64,000 bases of DNA from Streptomyces griseoflavus (lineage in GTDB: Bacteria; Actinomycetota; Actinomycetes; Streptomycetales; Streptomycetaceae), in the NCBI RefSeq assembly GCF_014649995.1, contig NZ_BMUC01000004.1:129950-193949 (forward strand). Reading direction: 5' to 3'. Each line of letters opens with the position of its first letter. Position 1 is the first letter of the stretch. The notes beneath the pieces were generated by a model. The model was not told the DNA's origin, made no database searches, and saw only the letters and a program-made list of their open reading frames with translations. The position numbers were made by a program, and so were the translations under genes. Below, piece after piece: positions 26,874 through 34,016 of this stretch.

Positions 26874-27857
26874 GTGACCAGCTCCGACGATCCCGGCGCC
26901 GGCTTTCTCGCGGGGCTGGGGCCGCGGCTGCCCTCGCCGCTGCACGAGGTCCTGGACGGACGGTTCGAGCGGCACGGGGTGCGGCTCCTGCTGAAGCGGG
27001 ACGACCTGATCCATCCCGAGCTGATCGGCAACAAGTGGCGCAAGCTCGCGCCGAACCTCCACGAGGCCGCCGGGCGGACCGTGCTCACCTTCGGCGGCGC
27101 CTACTCCAACCACCTGCGGGCCACGGCCGCCGCCGGCCGGCTGCTCGGGCTGCGCACGGTCGGCGTGGTGCGCGGCCAGGAACTCGCCGCCCGCCCGCTC
27201 AATCCGTCACTCGCCCGGTGCGCGGCGGACGGCATGCGGCTGCACTTCGTCGAGCGCTCGGCGTACCGCCGCAAGACCGAGCCGGACACCCTCGCCGCCG
27301 TCCTGCGCGCGGCGGGCGCCGAGGACGCGTACGTCGTGCCCGAGGGCGGCAGCAACGCCGCCGCCGTGCGCGGCTGCCGGGCGCTCGGCGCGGAACTGGC
27401 CGGCCACACGGACGTGGCGGCGGTGGCCTGCGGCACCGGCGGGACCCTCGCGGGGATGGCCGCCGGGGCCGGCGACGGCATGCGCGTGCTGGGCGTCCCC
27501 GTCCTCAAGGGCGGCTTCCTGACCGGCGCGATACGGGCCCTGCAGACCGGGGCGTTCGGCGGACCGCGCGGCGACTGGAGCCTGGAGGACCGTTTCCACT
27601 TCGGCGGTTACGCCCGTACGACACCGGAACTGGAGGCGTTCGCCGAGGACTTCGAGCACCGTCACGGCGTCCCCGTGGAGCGTGTCTATGTCGCCAAGTT
27701 GCTTTGTGCCCTTGTCGCCCTCGCGGAGGAGGGGGCGTTCCCGCGCGGGAGCACGGTCGCGGCGGTGATCACCGGGCGCCCCTTCCCGGAACACCGCGCC
27801 GGCGGCCCGTCCGCGCCTCCCCCGGGGAGCCCGGCACCGCACCCGCCCACCCGCTGA
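26874..27857 (+). CDS. PLP-dependent ACC deaminase / D-cysteine desulfhydrase family protein
   Basis: A 327-residue enzyme of the fold-II PLP family. The PLP-binding Lys lies in HPELIGNKWRKL (about residue 50), followed by LTFGGAYSNHLRATAAA. The phosphate-binding Gly/Thr loop is ACGTGGTLAGMAAG (about 185-198). Members act as D-cysteine desulfhydrase or 1-aminocyclopropane-1-carboxylate deaminase; true ACC deaminases carry specific Glu and Leu residues that I cannot confirm here. The C-terminus ends in a Pro-rich tail (SAPPPGSPAPHPPTR). The GTG start is chosen from homology; no strong ribosome site is seen. It appears monocistronic. Confidence 0.85.
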   Translation: MTSSDDPGAGFLAGLGPRLPSPLHEVLDGRFERHGVRLLLKRDDLIHPELIGNKWRKLAPNLHEAAGRTVLTFGGAYSNHLRATAAAGRLLGLRTVGVVRGQELAARPLNPSLARCAADGMRLHFVERSAYRRKTEPDTLAAVLRAAGAEDAYVVPEGGSNAAAVRGCRALGAELAGHTDVAAVACGTGGTLAGMAAGAGDGMRVLGVPVLKGGFLTGAIRALQTGAFGGPRGDWSLEDRFHFGGYARTTPELEAFAEDFEHRHGVPVERVYVAKLLCALVALAEEGAFPRGSTVAAVITGRPFPEHRAGGPSAPPPGSPAPHPPTR

Positions 27858-27910
27858 GCGCCACCGGGCACGCACCGGCCGCCGGGAGCCCGCTTTCCCG
27901 GGGCGGACGG

Positions 27911-29503
27911 TCAGGTCGTCTCGCGGTGGGCGGCCGCCTCCTCCAGGTCCAGGCGGCGCAGCAGCGTCCGGAGCATCTCGTCGTCGATGTAGCGGCCGTC
28001 GCGCAGCCTGACGAACGCCTCGCGCTCGGCGCTGATCATCTCCCGTGCCAGCCGCCGGTAGGTGTCGTCGACCGACTCCCCGGTGACCGGGTTGACCTGC
28101 CCGAGCCGTTCCCAGACGGCGTTGCGGCGGCGCTCCAGGACGCTGCGCAGCCGGTCGGCGAGCGGTGCCGGCAGGGCGTTGCGCTCGTCGGAGAGGAGTT
28201 CGTCGAGCCGCTGCTCGGCGACCCGGGAGGCCTGCGCCTGGGCGTTGGCCTCCGCCAGGGTCTCGGTCTGCGCGTCGCGCCCGGGGAGTTTCAGCGCCCG
28301 GATCAGCGGGGGCAGCGTCAGTCCCTGCACGACCAGGGTGCCGATCACGGTGGTGAAGGTCAGGAAGAGCAGCAGGTTGCGGTGCGGGAAGTCCTCGTCC
28401 GCGGCCGTGACGGGGATCGAGAAGGCGATGGCCAGCGAGACCACGCCCCGCATGCCGGCCCACGCCACCACGAACGGGCTCTTCCAGCCGGGCCTCCCCT
28501 CACGCTCCCGGATCCTCGCCGACAGCATCGGCGGCAGCCAGGTCGCCGGGTACACCCACAGGAACCGCACGACGACGACCACCACGAAGACGACCAGCGC
28601 GTACCAGGCGGAGGCGAAGCCCTCGTGCTCGCCGAGCCCTCGGAGCACGACGGGCAGCTGCAGTCCGATGAGGGCGAACACGGCCGACTCCAGGACGAAC
28701 GCCACCATCTTCCACACCGCCTCCTCCTGCAGGCGGGTGGCGAAGTCGACCTCCCACGCGCGGTGCCCCAGGTAGAGGGCGACGACCACGACGGCGATGA
28801 CTCCCGAGGCGTGCACCTGTTCGGCGGAGGCGTAGGCGACGAACGGGATGAGCAGGGACAGCGTGTTCTGCAGCAGCGGTTCCCTCACATGGGTGCGCAG
28901 CCAGTGCAGCGGGGCCATCAGCACCAGCCCGCACACCACCCCGCCGACCGCGGCGATCAGGAAGTCCGCGATTCCCCCCGCCCAGGTCGTGCCCTCGCCG
29001 ACGGCCGCCGCCAGCGCCACCCGGAAGGCGGTGATCGCGGTGGCGTCGTTCAGCAGGGACTCGCCCTGGAGGACGGTGGTGATGCGCGAGGGCAGGCCGA
29101 CCCGGCGCGCCACCGCGGTCGCCGCGACCGCGTCCGGCGGGGCCACCACCGCGCCGAACACCAGGGCGGCCGTGAGCGGCAGGGCCGGTACGAGCAGGTA
29201 CAGGATCCAGCCGACGGCGAAGGTCGCGAACAGCACGTACCCCACCGACAGCAGCGCCACCGGCCGCAGCTGGGCCCGCAGGTCCAGGTAGGAGCTCTCG
29301 GTGGCGGCCGTGTACAGCAGCGGCGGCAGGATCAGCGGCAGGACGATGTGCGGGTCGAGCGCGTAGTCGGGCACGCCGGGGAGGTAGCTGACCGCCAGGC
29401 CGGCCGCGACCAGCACCAGCGGTGCCGGCACCGAGGTGCGCCGGGCCGCCGCCGCGATCGCCGCGCTGCCCGCCACCAGCAACAGCAGGGGCATCACATC
29501 CAT
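27911..29503 (-). CDS. Na+/H+ antiporter, CPA1 (NhaP) family
   Basis: A 530-residue membrane antiporter with about 12 spans in residues 1-400. The ion-binding pair is in the family motif QGESLLNDATAI (about residue 150). A cytosolic C-terminal region of about 130 residues is rich in Arg and Glu (AEANAQAQASRVAEQRLDELL, then RRNAVWERLGQVNP) and likely regulates activity. The start ATG (MDVMPLLLLVAG) leads directly into the first span. It exchanges Na+ or K+ for protons for pH and salt homeostasis. A small UBP-type zinc-finger gene is divergent, 59 bases away; in some bacteria that domain is joined to such antiporters. Confidence 0.93.
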   Translation of the reverse strand: MDVMPLLLLVAGSAAIAAAARRTSVPAPLVLVAAGLAVSYLPGVPDYALDPHIVLPLILPPLLYTAATESSYLDLRAQLRPVALLSVGYVLFATFAVGWILYLLVPALPLTAALVFGAVVAPPDAVAATAVARRVGLPSRITTVLQGESLLNDATAITAFRVALAAAVGEGTTWAGGIADFLIAAVGGVVCGLVLMAPLHWLRTHVREPLLQNTLSLLIPFVAYASAEQVHASGVIAVVVVALYLGHRAWEVDFATRLQEEAVWKMVAFVLESAVFALIGLQLPVVLRGLGEHEGFASAWYALVVFVVVVVVRFLWVYPATWLPPMLSARIREREGRPGWKSPFVVAWAGMRGVVSLAIAFSIPVTAADEDFPHRNLLLFLTFTTVIGTLVVQGLTLPPLIRALKLPGRDAQTETLAEANAQAQASRVAEQRLDELLSDERNALPAPLADRLRSVLERRRNAVWERLGQVNPVTGESVDDTYRRLAREMISAEREAFVRLRDGRYIDDEMLRTLLRRLDLEEAAAHRETT

Positions 29504-29562
29504 GTCCGGCCGCCCTCGCTTTCCGACGCGGTCGTCCGCGCGCCCGTCGTACTGTGGCCATC

Positions 29563-29823
29563 ATGAAACAGTGCACGCACGCCGACGCGCTGCCGGACCC
29601 GGAACCCGCCCCGCTCGGCGAGACATGCCCGGAGTGCCTGCGGGACGGCACCGACCCGGTGCAGCTGCGGCTCTGCCTGACCTGCGGTCACGTCGGATGC
29701 TGCGACTCCTCGCCGCGCCGGCACGCCACGGAGCACCACAACAGAACCGGCCACCCGGTGATGCGGACCCACGAGCCCGGCGAGGACTGGCGCTGGTGCT
29801 TCGTCGACCACGTACTGCTGTGA
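29563..29823 (+). CDS. UBP-type zinc-finger protein
   Basis: An 86-residue protein that is essentially one ZnF-UBP domain. Zinc ligands are in CTHADALP (residues 4-6), CPECLRDG, LCLTCGHVGCCDSS and RHATEHHNRTGHPVM, ending with DWRWCFVDHVLL. In eukaryotes the fold binds the ubiquitin C-terminus. In bacteria it is found alone or next to ion transporters, and its ligand is unknown. It is divergent from the Na+/H+ antiporter gene with a shared 59-base promoter region, which suggests co-regulation. Downstream lies the promoter region of the sigH operon. Confidence 0.88.
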   Translation: MKQCTHADALPDPEPAPLGETCPECLRDGTDPVQLRLCLTCGHVGCCDSSPRRHATEHHNRTGHPVMRTHEPGEDWRWCFVDHVLL

Positions 29824-29847
29824 CCGGAGGCGACCGGGGTGCCGGAC

Positions 29848-29873
29848 GGTTCGACGCACTGGCGTCTGGGTAC
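29848..29873 (+). promoter_or_regulatory. SigB/SigH-type promoter before the ushX-sigH operon
   Basis: GGTTCG (29848-29853) and GGGTAC (29868-29873) are separated by 14 bases, matching the general-stress sigma consensus (GnTTg, N14-16, GGGtAc). The position, about 200 bases upstream of ushX, suits an autoregulated stress promoter. A TACTAT at 29943-29948 may be the -10 of a second, vegetative promoter without a clear -35. In S. coelicolor sigH has several promoters, one sigma-H dependent and one repressed by BldD. Confidence 0.6.
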
Positions 29874-30079
29874 GTCAATCCGGCGCGCGCTCTTCCCATT
29901 TGGGAGCCGCAGACCCCTAGCCACGGAGCGTATCCGTAGATTTACTATGAGTAACGGCATGTGGGCCGGGGTCCCGGGACAGGACCGCTGAGGGCGCGAT
30001 AGCGTCACCGCTGAACCACGTAGCGCGTTACCCGGGGGCGAAACGGCCCTGAAACGCTCGTACCACCTTGGAGGTGAGG

Positions 30080-30493
30080 GTGTCCCAGATCGCAGGCGAG
30101 CCCGCGACCCAGGACTTCGTGGAAGTCCGGCTGCCGGCCGCGGGGGCCTACCTGTCGGTGCTGCGCACGGCCACGGCCGGCCTCGCGGCCCGTTTGGACT
30201 TCACCCTCGACGAGATCGAGGACCTGCGCATCGCGGTCGACGAGGCCTGCGCGATCCTGCTCCAGCAGGCCGTGCCGGGGTCGGTGCTCAGCTGTGTCTT
30301 CCGGCTCGTCGACGACTCGCTCGAGGTGACCGTCTCGGCGCCGACCACGGACGGTCACGCCCCGTCACGGGACACCTTCGCCTGGACCGTGCTGTCCGCG
30401 CTCGCGGGCAAGGTGTCGTCGGCCGTGGACGAGGACAAGACCGTGTCGATCAGCCTCTACAAACAGCGCGGCGCGGGACCCGGGCCGGCGTGA
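30080..30493 (+). CDS. ushX: Anti-sigma factor of SigH (RsbW-like HATPase)
   Basis: A 137-residue RsbW/SpoIIAB-type protein. The HATPase N-box lies in LRIAVDEACAILLQ (about residues 50-63), preceded by YLSVLRTATAGLAARLDFTLDEIED. The later ATP-lid motifs are reduced, as in the S. coelicolor protein known as UshX or PrsH. It binds and silences SigH until stress or an anti-anti-sigma factor releases it. I chose GTG 30080, which lies 5 bases after GGAGG; GTG 30074 and TTG 30068 are less likely. Its stop overlaps the sigH start (GTGA), so the antagonists are translated in a coupled way. Confidence 0.92.
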   Translation: MSQIAGEPATQDFVEVRLPAAGAYLSVLRTATAGLAARLDFTLDEIEDLRIAVDEACAILLQQAVPGSVLSCVFRLVDDSLEVTVSAPTTDGHAPSRDTFAWTVLSALAGKVSSAVDEDKTVSISLYKQRGAGPGPA

Positions 30494-31641
30494 GGAGCGA
30501 GGACGGGCCGGTGCGGGACGACGAACGCGGCACACGGGAGCTGCCGGCCGAGAGCGTGCCGGACGGCATCGACGGCATCCCCGAGCAGGCCCGGCCGCAC
30601 CCGGAGGACGAGTCCGCGGAGACCGTCCCCCCGGGCGGCGGGCAGGCCGGGGGTGCCGCGCGGAACACGTCCCCGGCCGGGGCCGGCCGGGGCGACGGGG
30701 GCGCTCCCGCGCGGGCGGAACCGGCGGCGGGGGACGAGGCGAGCGCTCGGGGAAGGGCGACGGGCCAGGCGATGAGCGAGCACGAGCGACACTCCGAGGA
30801 CGAGGCGCCGACGACGCCCGGTCCCCAGGGCGCGCGGAGCACACCGGGCGCGCCGGGCACCCACGGCGCGCACGCACATCACAACCCGCAGGACCGCAGC
30901 GGGGCGCGCGCCCTGTTCCTCGAGCTGCGCACGCTGCAGGACGGCACTCCCGAGTACGCGGAGCTGCGCAACCGGCTGGTGCGCATGCACCTGCCGCTCG
31001 TCGAGCATCTCGCGCGGCGCTTCCGCAACCGCGGTGAGCCGCTGGACGACCTCACCCAGGTCGCCACCATCGGGCTGATCAAGTCGGTCGACCGCTTCGA
31101 CCCCGACCGGGGCGTGGAGTTCTCGACGTACGCCACTCCGACGGTCGTCGGTGAGATCAAGCGGCACTTCCGCGACAAGGGCTGGGCGGTGCGGGTGCCG
31201 CGCCGGCTCCAGGAGCTGCGGCTGGCGCTCACCACGGCCACGGCGGAGCTGTCCCAGCTGCACGGCCGCTCCCCCACGGTGCACGAGCTGGCCGAGAGGC
31301 TGGCCATCTCCGAGGAGGAGGTCCTGGAGGGCCTGGAGTCCGCGAACGCGTACTCGACGCTGTCCCTGGACGTCCCGGACACCGACGACGAGTCCCCGGC
31401 GGTGGCCGACACCCTCGGCGCCGAGGACGAGGCACTGGAGGGCGTGGAGTACCGGGAGTCGCTCAAGCCGCTGCTGGAGGACCTCCCGCCGCGCGAGAAG
31501 CGGATCCTGCTGCTGCGCTTCTTCGGCAACATGACCCAGTCGCAGATCGCGCAGGAGGTCGGCATCTCGCAGATGCACGTCTCCCGGCTGCTGGCCCGCA
31601 CCCTGGCCCAGCTCCGGGAGAAGCTGCTCGTGGAGGAGTGA
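30490..31641 (+). CDS. sigH: Stress-response RNA polymerase sigma factor SigH (SigB/F/G family)
   Basis: This 383-residue sigma factor has a long, acidic, Gly/Ala/Pro-rich N-terminal extension (about 1-140) before sigma region 2 (LVRMHLPLVEHLARRF through RGVEFSTYATPTVVGEIKRHF). Region 3 (VPRRLQELRLALTTATAEL) and region 4 (RILLLRFFGNMTQSQIAQEVGISQMHVSRL) follow. S. coelicolor SigH is made as several isoforms from alternative starts and by proteolysis. An internal in-frame ATG at 30772 (MSEHERHSEDE, residue 95) is a candidate for a shorter form. GTG 30490 overlaps the ushX stop. The factor directs osmotic-stress and differentiation genes. Confidence 0.94.
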   Translation: MRSEDGPVRDDERGTRELPAESVPDGIDGIPEQARPHPEDESAETVPPGGGQAGGAARNTSPAGAGRGDGGAPARAEPAAGDEASARGRATGQAMSEHERHSEDEAPTTPGPQGARSTPGAPGTHGAHAHHNPQDRSGARALFLELRTLQDGTPEYAELRNRLVRMHLPLVEHLARRFRNRGEPLDDLTQVATIGLIKSVDRFDPDRGVEFSTYATPTVVGEIKRHFRDKGWAVRVPRRLQELRLALTTATAELSQLHGRSPTVHELAERLAISEEEVLEGLESANAYSTLSLDVPDTDDESPAVADTLGAEDEALEGVEYRESLKPLLEDLPPREKRILLLRFFGNMTQSQIAQEVGISQMHVSRLLARTLAQLREKLLVEE

Positions 31642-31711
31642 CCCGGCAGGGCTCCCGGGGGTTCGTGGGCCCGGCGCTGTGGCTAGCGGGGTCCGCGGGC
31701 GCCTCCGCAGG

Positions 31712-32179
31712 TCAGGACCCGGTTCCCGGACCCGGGTCCTCGGCGTTGCCGGGTCCTCGGATGCCGAGGGCCCGGGTCGTCTCGGGGTTGACCAGCAGCA
31801 CGAGCGTGCTGACCGCCACGACGGCGAGCGCGATGCCGGCGGGGATGGCCACCCCGTCGGACACCAGCAGGTTGTAGGCCACCGGAAGCGCGATGATCTG
31901 GGTGATGACGGCGGGGCCCCGGCTCCAGCTCCGCAGCGCGAACAGTCCCCGCGCGGCGATCAGCGGGAGCAGGGCGAGCGCGACCAGCGTCACCCCGCCG
32001 GTGACGGCCTGCTGCCGGTCGTCCGGTTCCCCGGTGAGGGCGAGCACCGCCATCCACACCCCGACGGCCACCAGCGCGACCCCTTCCAGGGCGGCCAGTG
32101 CCGCGGCACAGGTCAGACGGCGCGGGCGGGGACCGGTGGCGTCCGGGGCGGTCGTGGTGGGGGTCTGCTCGCTGCTCAC
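31712..32179 (-). CDS. Four-span integral membrane protein, unknown function
   Basis: A 155-residue protein with a short cytosolic N-terminus (SSEQTPTTTAPDATGPRPRR) and four predicted membrane spans (about residues 25-45, 60-80, 88-105 and 110-130), ending in a polar Gly/Pro-rich tail (RGPGNAEDPGPGTGS). I chose GTG 32179; the open frame runs 16 codons further upstream, but that stretch is not typical. It is convergent with sigH (70-base gap) and divergent from the lipid kinase gene (116 bases). No recognised domain; similar small membrane proteins are widespread in streptomycetes. Confidence 0.8.
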   Translation of the reverse strand: MSSEQTPTTTAPDATGPRPRRLTCAAALAALEGVALVAVGVWMAVLALTGEPDDRQQAVTGGVTLVALALLPLIAARGLFALRSWSRGPAVITQIIALPVAYNLLVSDGVAIPAGIALAVVAVSTLVLLVNPETTRALGIRGPGNAEDPGPGTGS

Positions 32180-32295
32180 CCCTGAAGGGTAGCCCTCGCC
32201 GCGGGCTCCTTCCGTGGCGAGGTTCACGCCCTCGCCCCCCGCTCGGCAGGGCCTCCGTCTGGGCCCGGTACCGCTCAGTAGGTACCCTGCACGTC

Positions 32296-33264
32296 ATGCG
32301 TGCACTTCTCGTGGTCAATCCGGCGGCAACCACCACGAGTGCGCGCACGCGCGACGTGCTGATCCACGCCCTCGCCAGCGAGATGAAGCTGGAGGCGGTC
32401 ACCACCGAGTACCGCGGGCACGGGCGCGACCTGGGCCGGCAGGCCGCGGAGAGCGACGACATAGACCTGGTGGTCGCCCTCGGCGGGGACGGCACGGTCA
32501 ACGAGGTCGTCAACGGCCTGCTGCACGCGGGACCCGACCCGGAGCACCTGCCCGGCCTCGCCGTGGTCCCCGGCGGCTCCACCAATGTCTTCGCGCGCGC
32601 CCTGGGCTTGCCCAACCAGCCCGTGGAGGCCACCGGCGTCCTGCTGGACGCGCTGCGCGAGGGCCGGGAGCGGACCGTGGGCCTGGGGCTGACCTCGGGC
32701 ACTCCGGGCACGGAGGACGAGGCCGTGCCGGGCCGCTGGTTCACCTTCAACGCGGGACTGGGTTTCGACGCCGGCGTCGTCGGCCGGGTGGAGCAGCAGC
32801 GGGAGCGCGGTAGGAAGTCCACGCACGCGCTGTACATGCGCCAGGTCGTCCGTCAGCTGCTCGGTGACCCGCACCGCCGGCGCGGAGTGATCACCCTGGA
32901 GCATCCGGGCGAGGAGCCGGTCAGCGATCTGGTGCTGTCCATAGTCTCGAACACCTCGCCGTGGACGTTTCTCGGCAATCGCCCGATCTACGCGTCACCT
33001 AAGGCCGCGTTCGATACCGGCCTCGATCTCTTCGGTCTGAGCCGGATGTCCACCGCCGCCGTTGCCCGGTATGGCACGCAGTTGCTCACTTCGTCCCCGG
33101 AGCGCGGCCCCCATGGCAGGCACGCGGTGTCCCGCCACGATCTGACACGCTTCACCTTGCATTCGAAGGTGCCACTGCCCCTCCAGATGGACGGTGACCA
33201 CCTGGGGCTGCGAACCAGCGTGACGTTCACAGGCGTACGCCGTGCACTGCGTGTGATTGTGTGA
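32296..33264 (+). CDS. Diacylglycerol/sphingosine kinase-family lipid kinase
   Basis: This 322-residue protein carries the DAGK catalytic signature DLVVALGGDGTVNEVVNGLL (about residues 57-76) and GLAVVPGGSTNVFARALGLP, plus the C-terminal substrate domain with WFTFNAGLGFDAGVVGRVE. The family phosphorylates diacylglycerol or related lipids with ATP at the membrane; YegS- and DgkB-like enzymes belong here. The ATG lies 7 bases after a -10-like TACCCT (32283-32288) and no ribosome site is visible, suggesting a leaderless message. A T/A-richer 318-base region then leads to wblE. Confidence 0.9.
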   Translation: MRALLVVNPAATTTSARTRDVLIHALASEMKLEAVTTEYRGHGRDLGRQAAESDDIDLVVALGGDGTVNEVVNGLLHAGPDPEHLPGLAVVPGGSTNVFARALGLPNQPVEATGVLLDALREGRERTVGLGLTSGTPGTEDEAVPGRWFTFNAGLGFDAGVVGRVEQQRERGRKSTHALYMRQVVRQLLGDPHRRRGVITLEHPGEEPVSDLVLSIVSNTSPWTFLGNRPIYASPKAAFDTGLDLFGLSRMSTAAVARYGTQLLTSSPERGPHGRHAVSRHDLTRFTLHSKVPLPLQMDGDHLGLRTSVTFTGVRRALRVIV

Positions 33265-33582
33265 GCAGAAAGGGCGAAAGTCCTTTCACTCGAACGTTTA
33301 GGCCAGGGTCCACCCCATGGAAGTACGGCTGTGACCTAGTCGACACCGAAGAATCAAAAAAAACTTTCCGGAAGGGGTTGTATCCGCCGCCGAGGTTTGC
33401 GAGTCTCTTCTTGGCGATCGGGACGGCCCGCAGGAACAGCCTCCACAGATCACCGGAACCCCTCTTCAGAACCCAAGGACCACGCCAGGGAACCTGGCGG
33501 TCGGCCCTTCACTTGTTGGGGGATTCGTGAAAGCGTTCACATTCACAAGCACTTGCAGTTACACCAAGGAGAGGTAGCAGCC
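33265..33582 (+). promoter_or_regulatory. 318-base wblE upstream region with a CRP-type site
   Basis: No gene is seen. The key element is CGTGA-AAGCGT-TCACA at 33526-33541, which matches the CRP consensus TGTGA-N6-TCACA at all but one position. It ends 41 bases before the wblE start. A run of eight A residues near 33357-33364 is notable in such G+C-rich DNA. In Mycobacterium tuberculosis the orthologous whiB1 promoter is controlled by CRP and cAMP, which supports the assignment. Confidence 0.65.
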
Positions 33583-33840
33583 ATGGACTGGCGTCACAAC
33601 GCCGTTTGCCGCGAGGAAGACCCCGAGCTCTTCTTCCCCATCGGCAACACCGGTCCCGCGCTGCTGCAGATCGAGGAAGCCAAGGCCGTCTGCCGTCGCT
33701 GCCCGGTGATCGAGAGCTGCCTCCAGTGGGCGCTCGAGTCCGGTCAGGACTCCGGCGTCTGGGGTGGTCTCAGCGAGGACGAGCGTCGCGCGATGAAGCG
33801 CCGCGCCGCCCGCAACCGGGCCCGTCAGGCCTCCGCCTGA
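33583..33840 (+). CDS. wblE: WhiB-family iron-sulphur regulator (WhiB1/WblE type)
   Basis: An 85-residue protein with the four cluster cysteines at Cys9 (NAVCREED) and in AVCRRCPVIESC (C-x2-C-x5-C). The turn motif GVWGGLSEDERR and a basic C-terminus (KRRAARNRARQ) complete the family plan. WhiB1-like proteins carry an oxygen- and NO-sensitive [4Fe-4S] cluster, bind the primary sigma factor region 4 and modulate transcription. The ATG follows AAGGAGAGG. The adjacent PdtaS-type kinase gene is convergent; the same pairing exists in mycobacteria (whiB1 beside pdtaS). A near-consensus CRP site lies upstream. Confidence 0.95.
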   Translation: MDWRHNAVCREEDPELFFPIGNTGPALLQIEEAKAVCRRCPVIESCLQWALESGQDSGVWGGLSEDERRAMKRRAARNRARQASA

Positions 33841-33973
33841 CACCCCCTGTCGACAGCCTGAGCTTGGCGGCGCGTACACCGCGTACGCATCTCCCGCCCC
33901 CGAGCCGCAGCGCGTAGTTCCCCGAGTGCTCGAAACAGCCCGAGCAGGGGGAACACCGAAGAAAACGAGCATC

Positions 33974-34006
33974 AGCCCCGGACCGCTTCGAGGTCCGGGG
34001 CTTTTT
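33974..34006. terminator. Canonical terminator between wblE and pdtaS
   Basis: A perfect 11-bp stem AGCCCCGGACC / GGTCCGGGGCT with a 7-base loop is followed by a T-run (34002-34006). This is one of the few terminators here with a T-tract. It serves wblE and, in the reverse sense, the kinase gene. Confidence 0.9.
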
Positions 34007-34016
34007 GCCGTGCCCG

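Noticed and set aside
29880-30060. BldD-binding palindrome before sigH
   Set aside because: BldD control is known in S. coelicolor, but I saw no convincing inverted repeat of the BldD type here.
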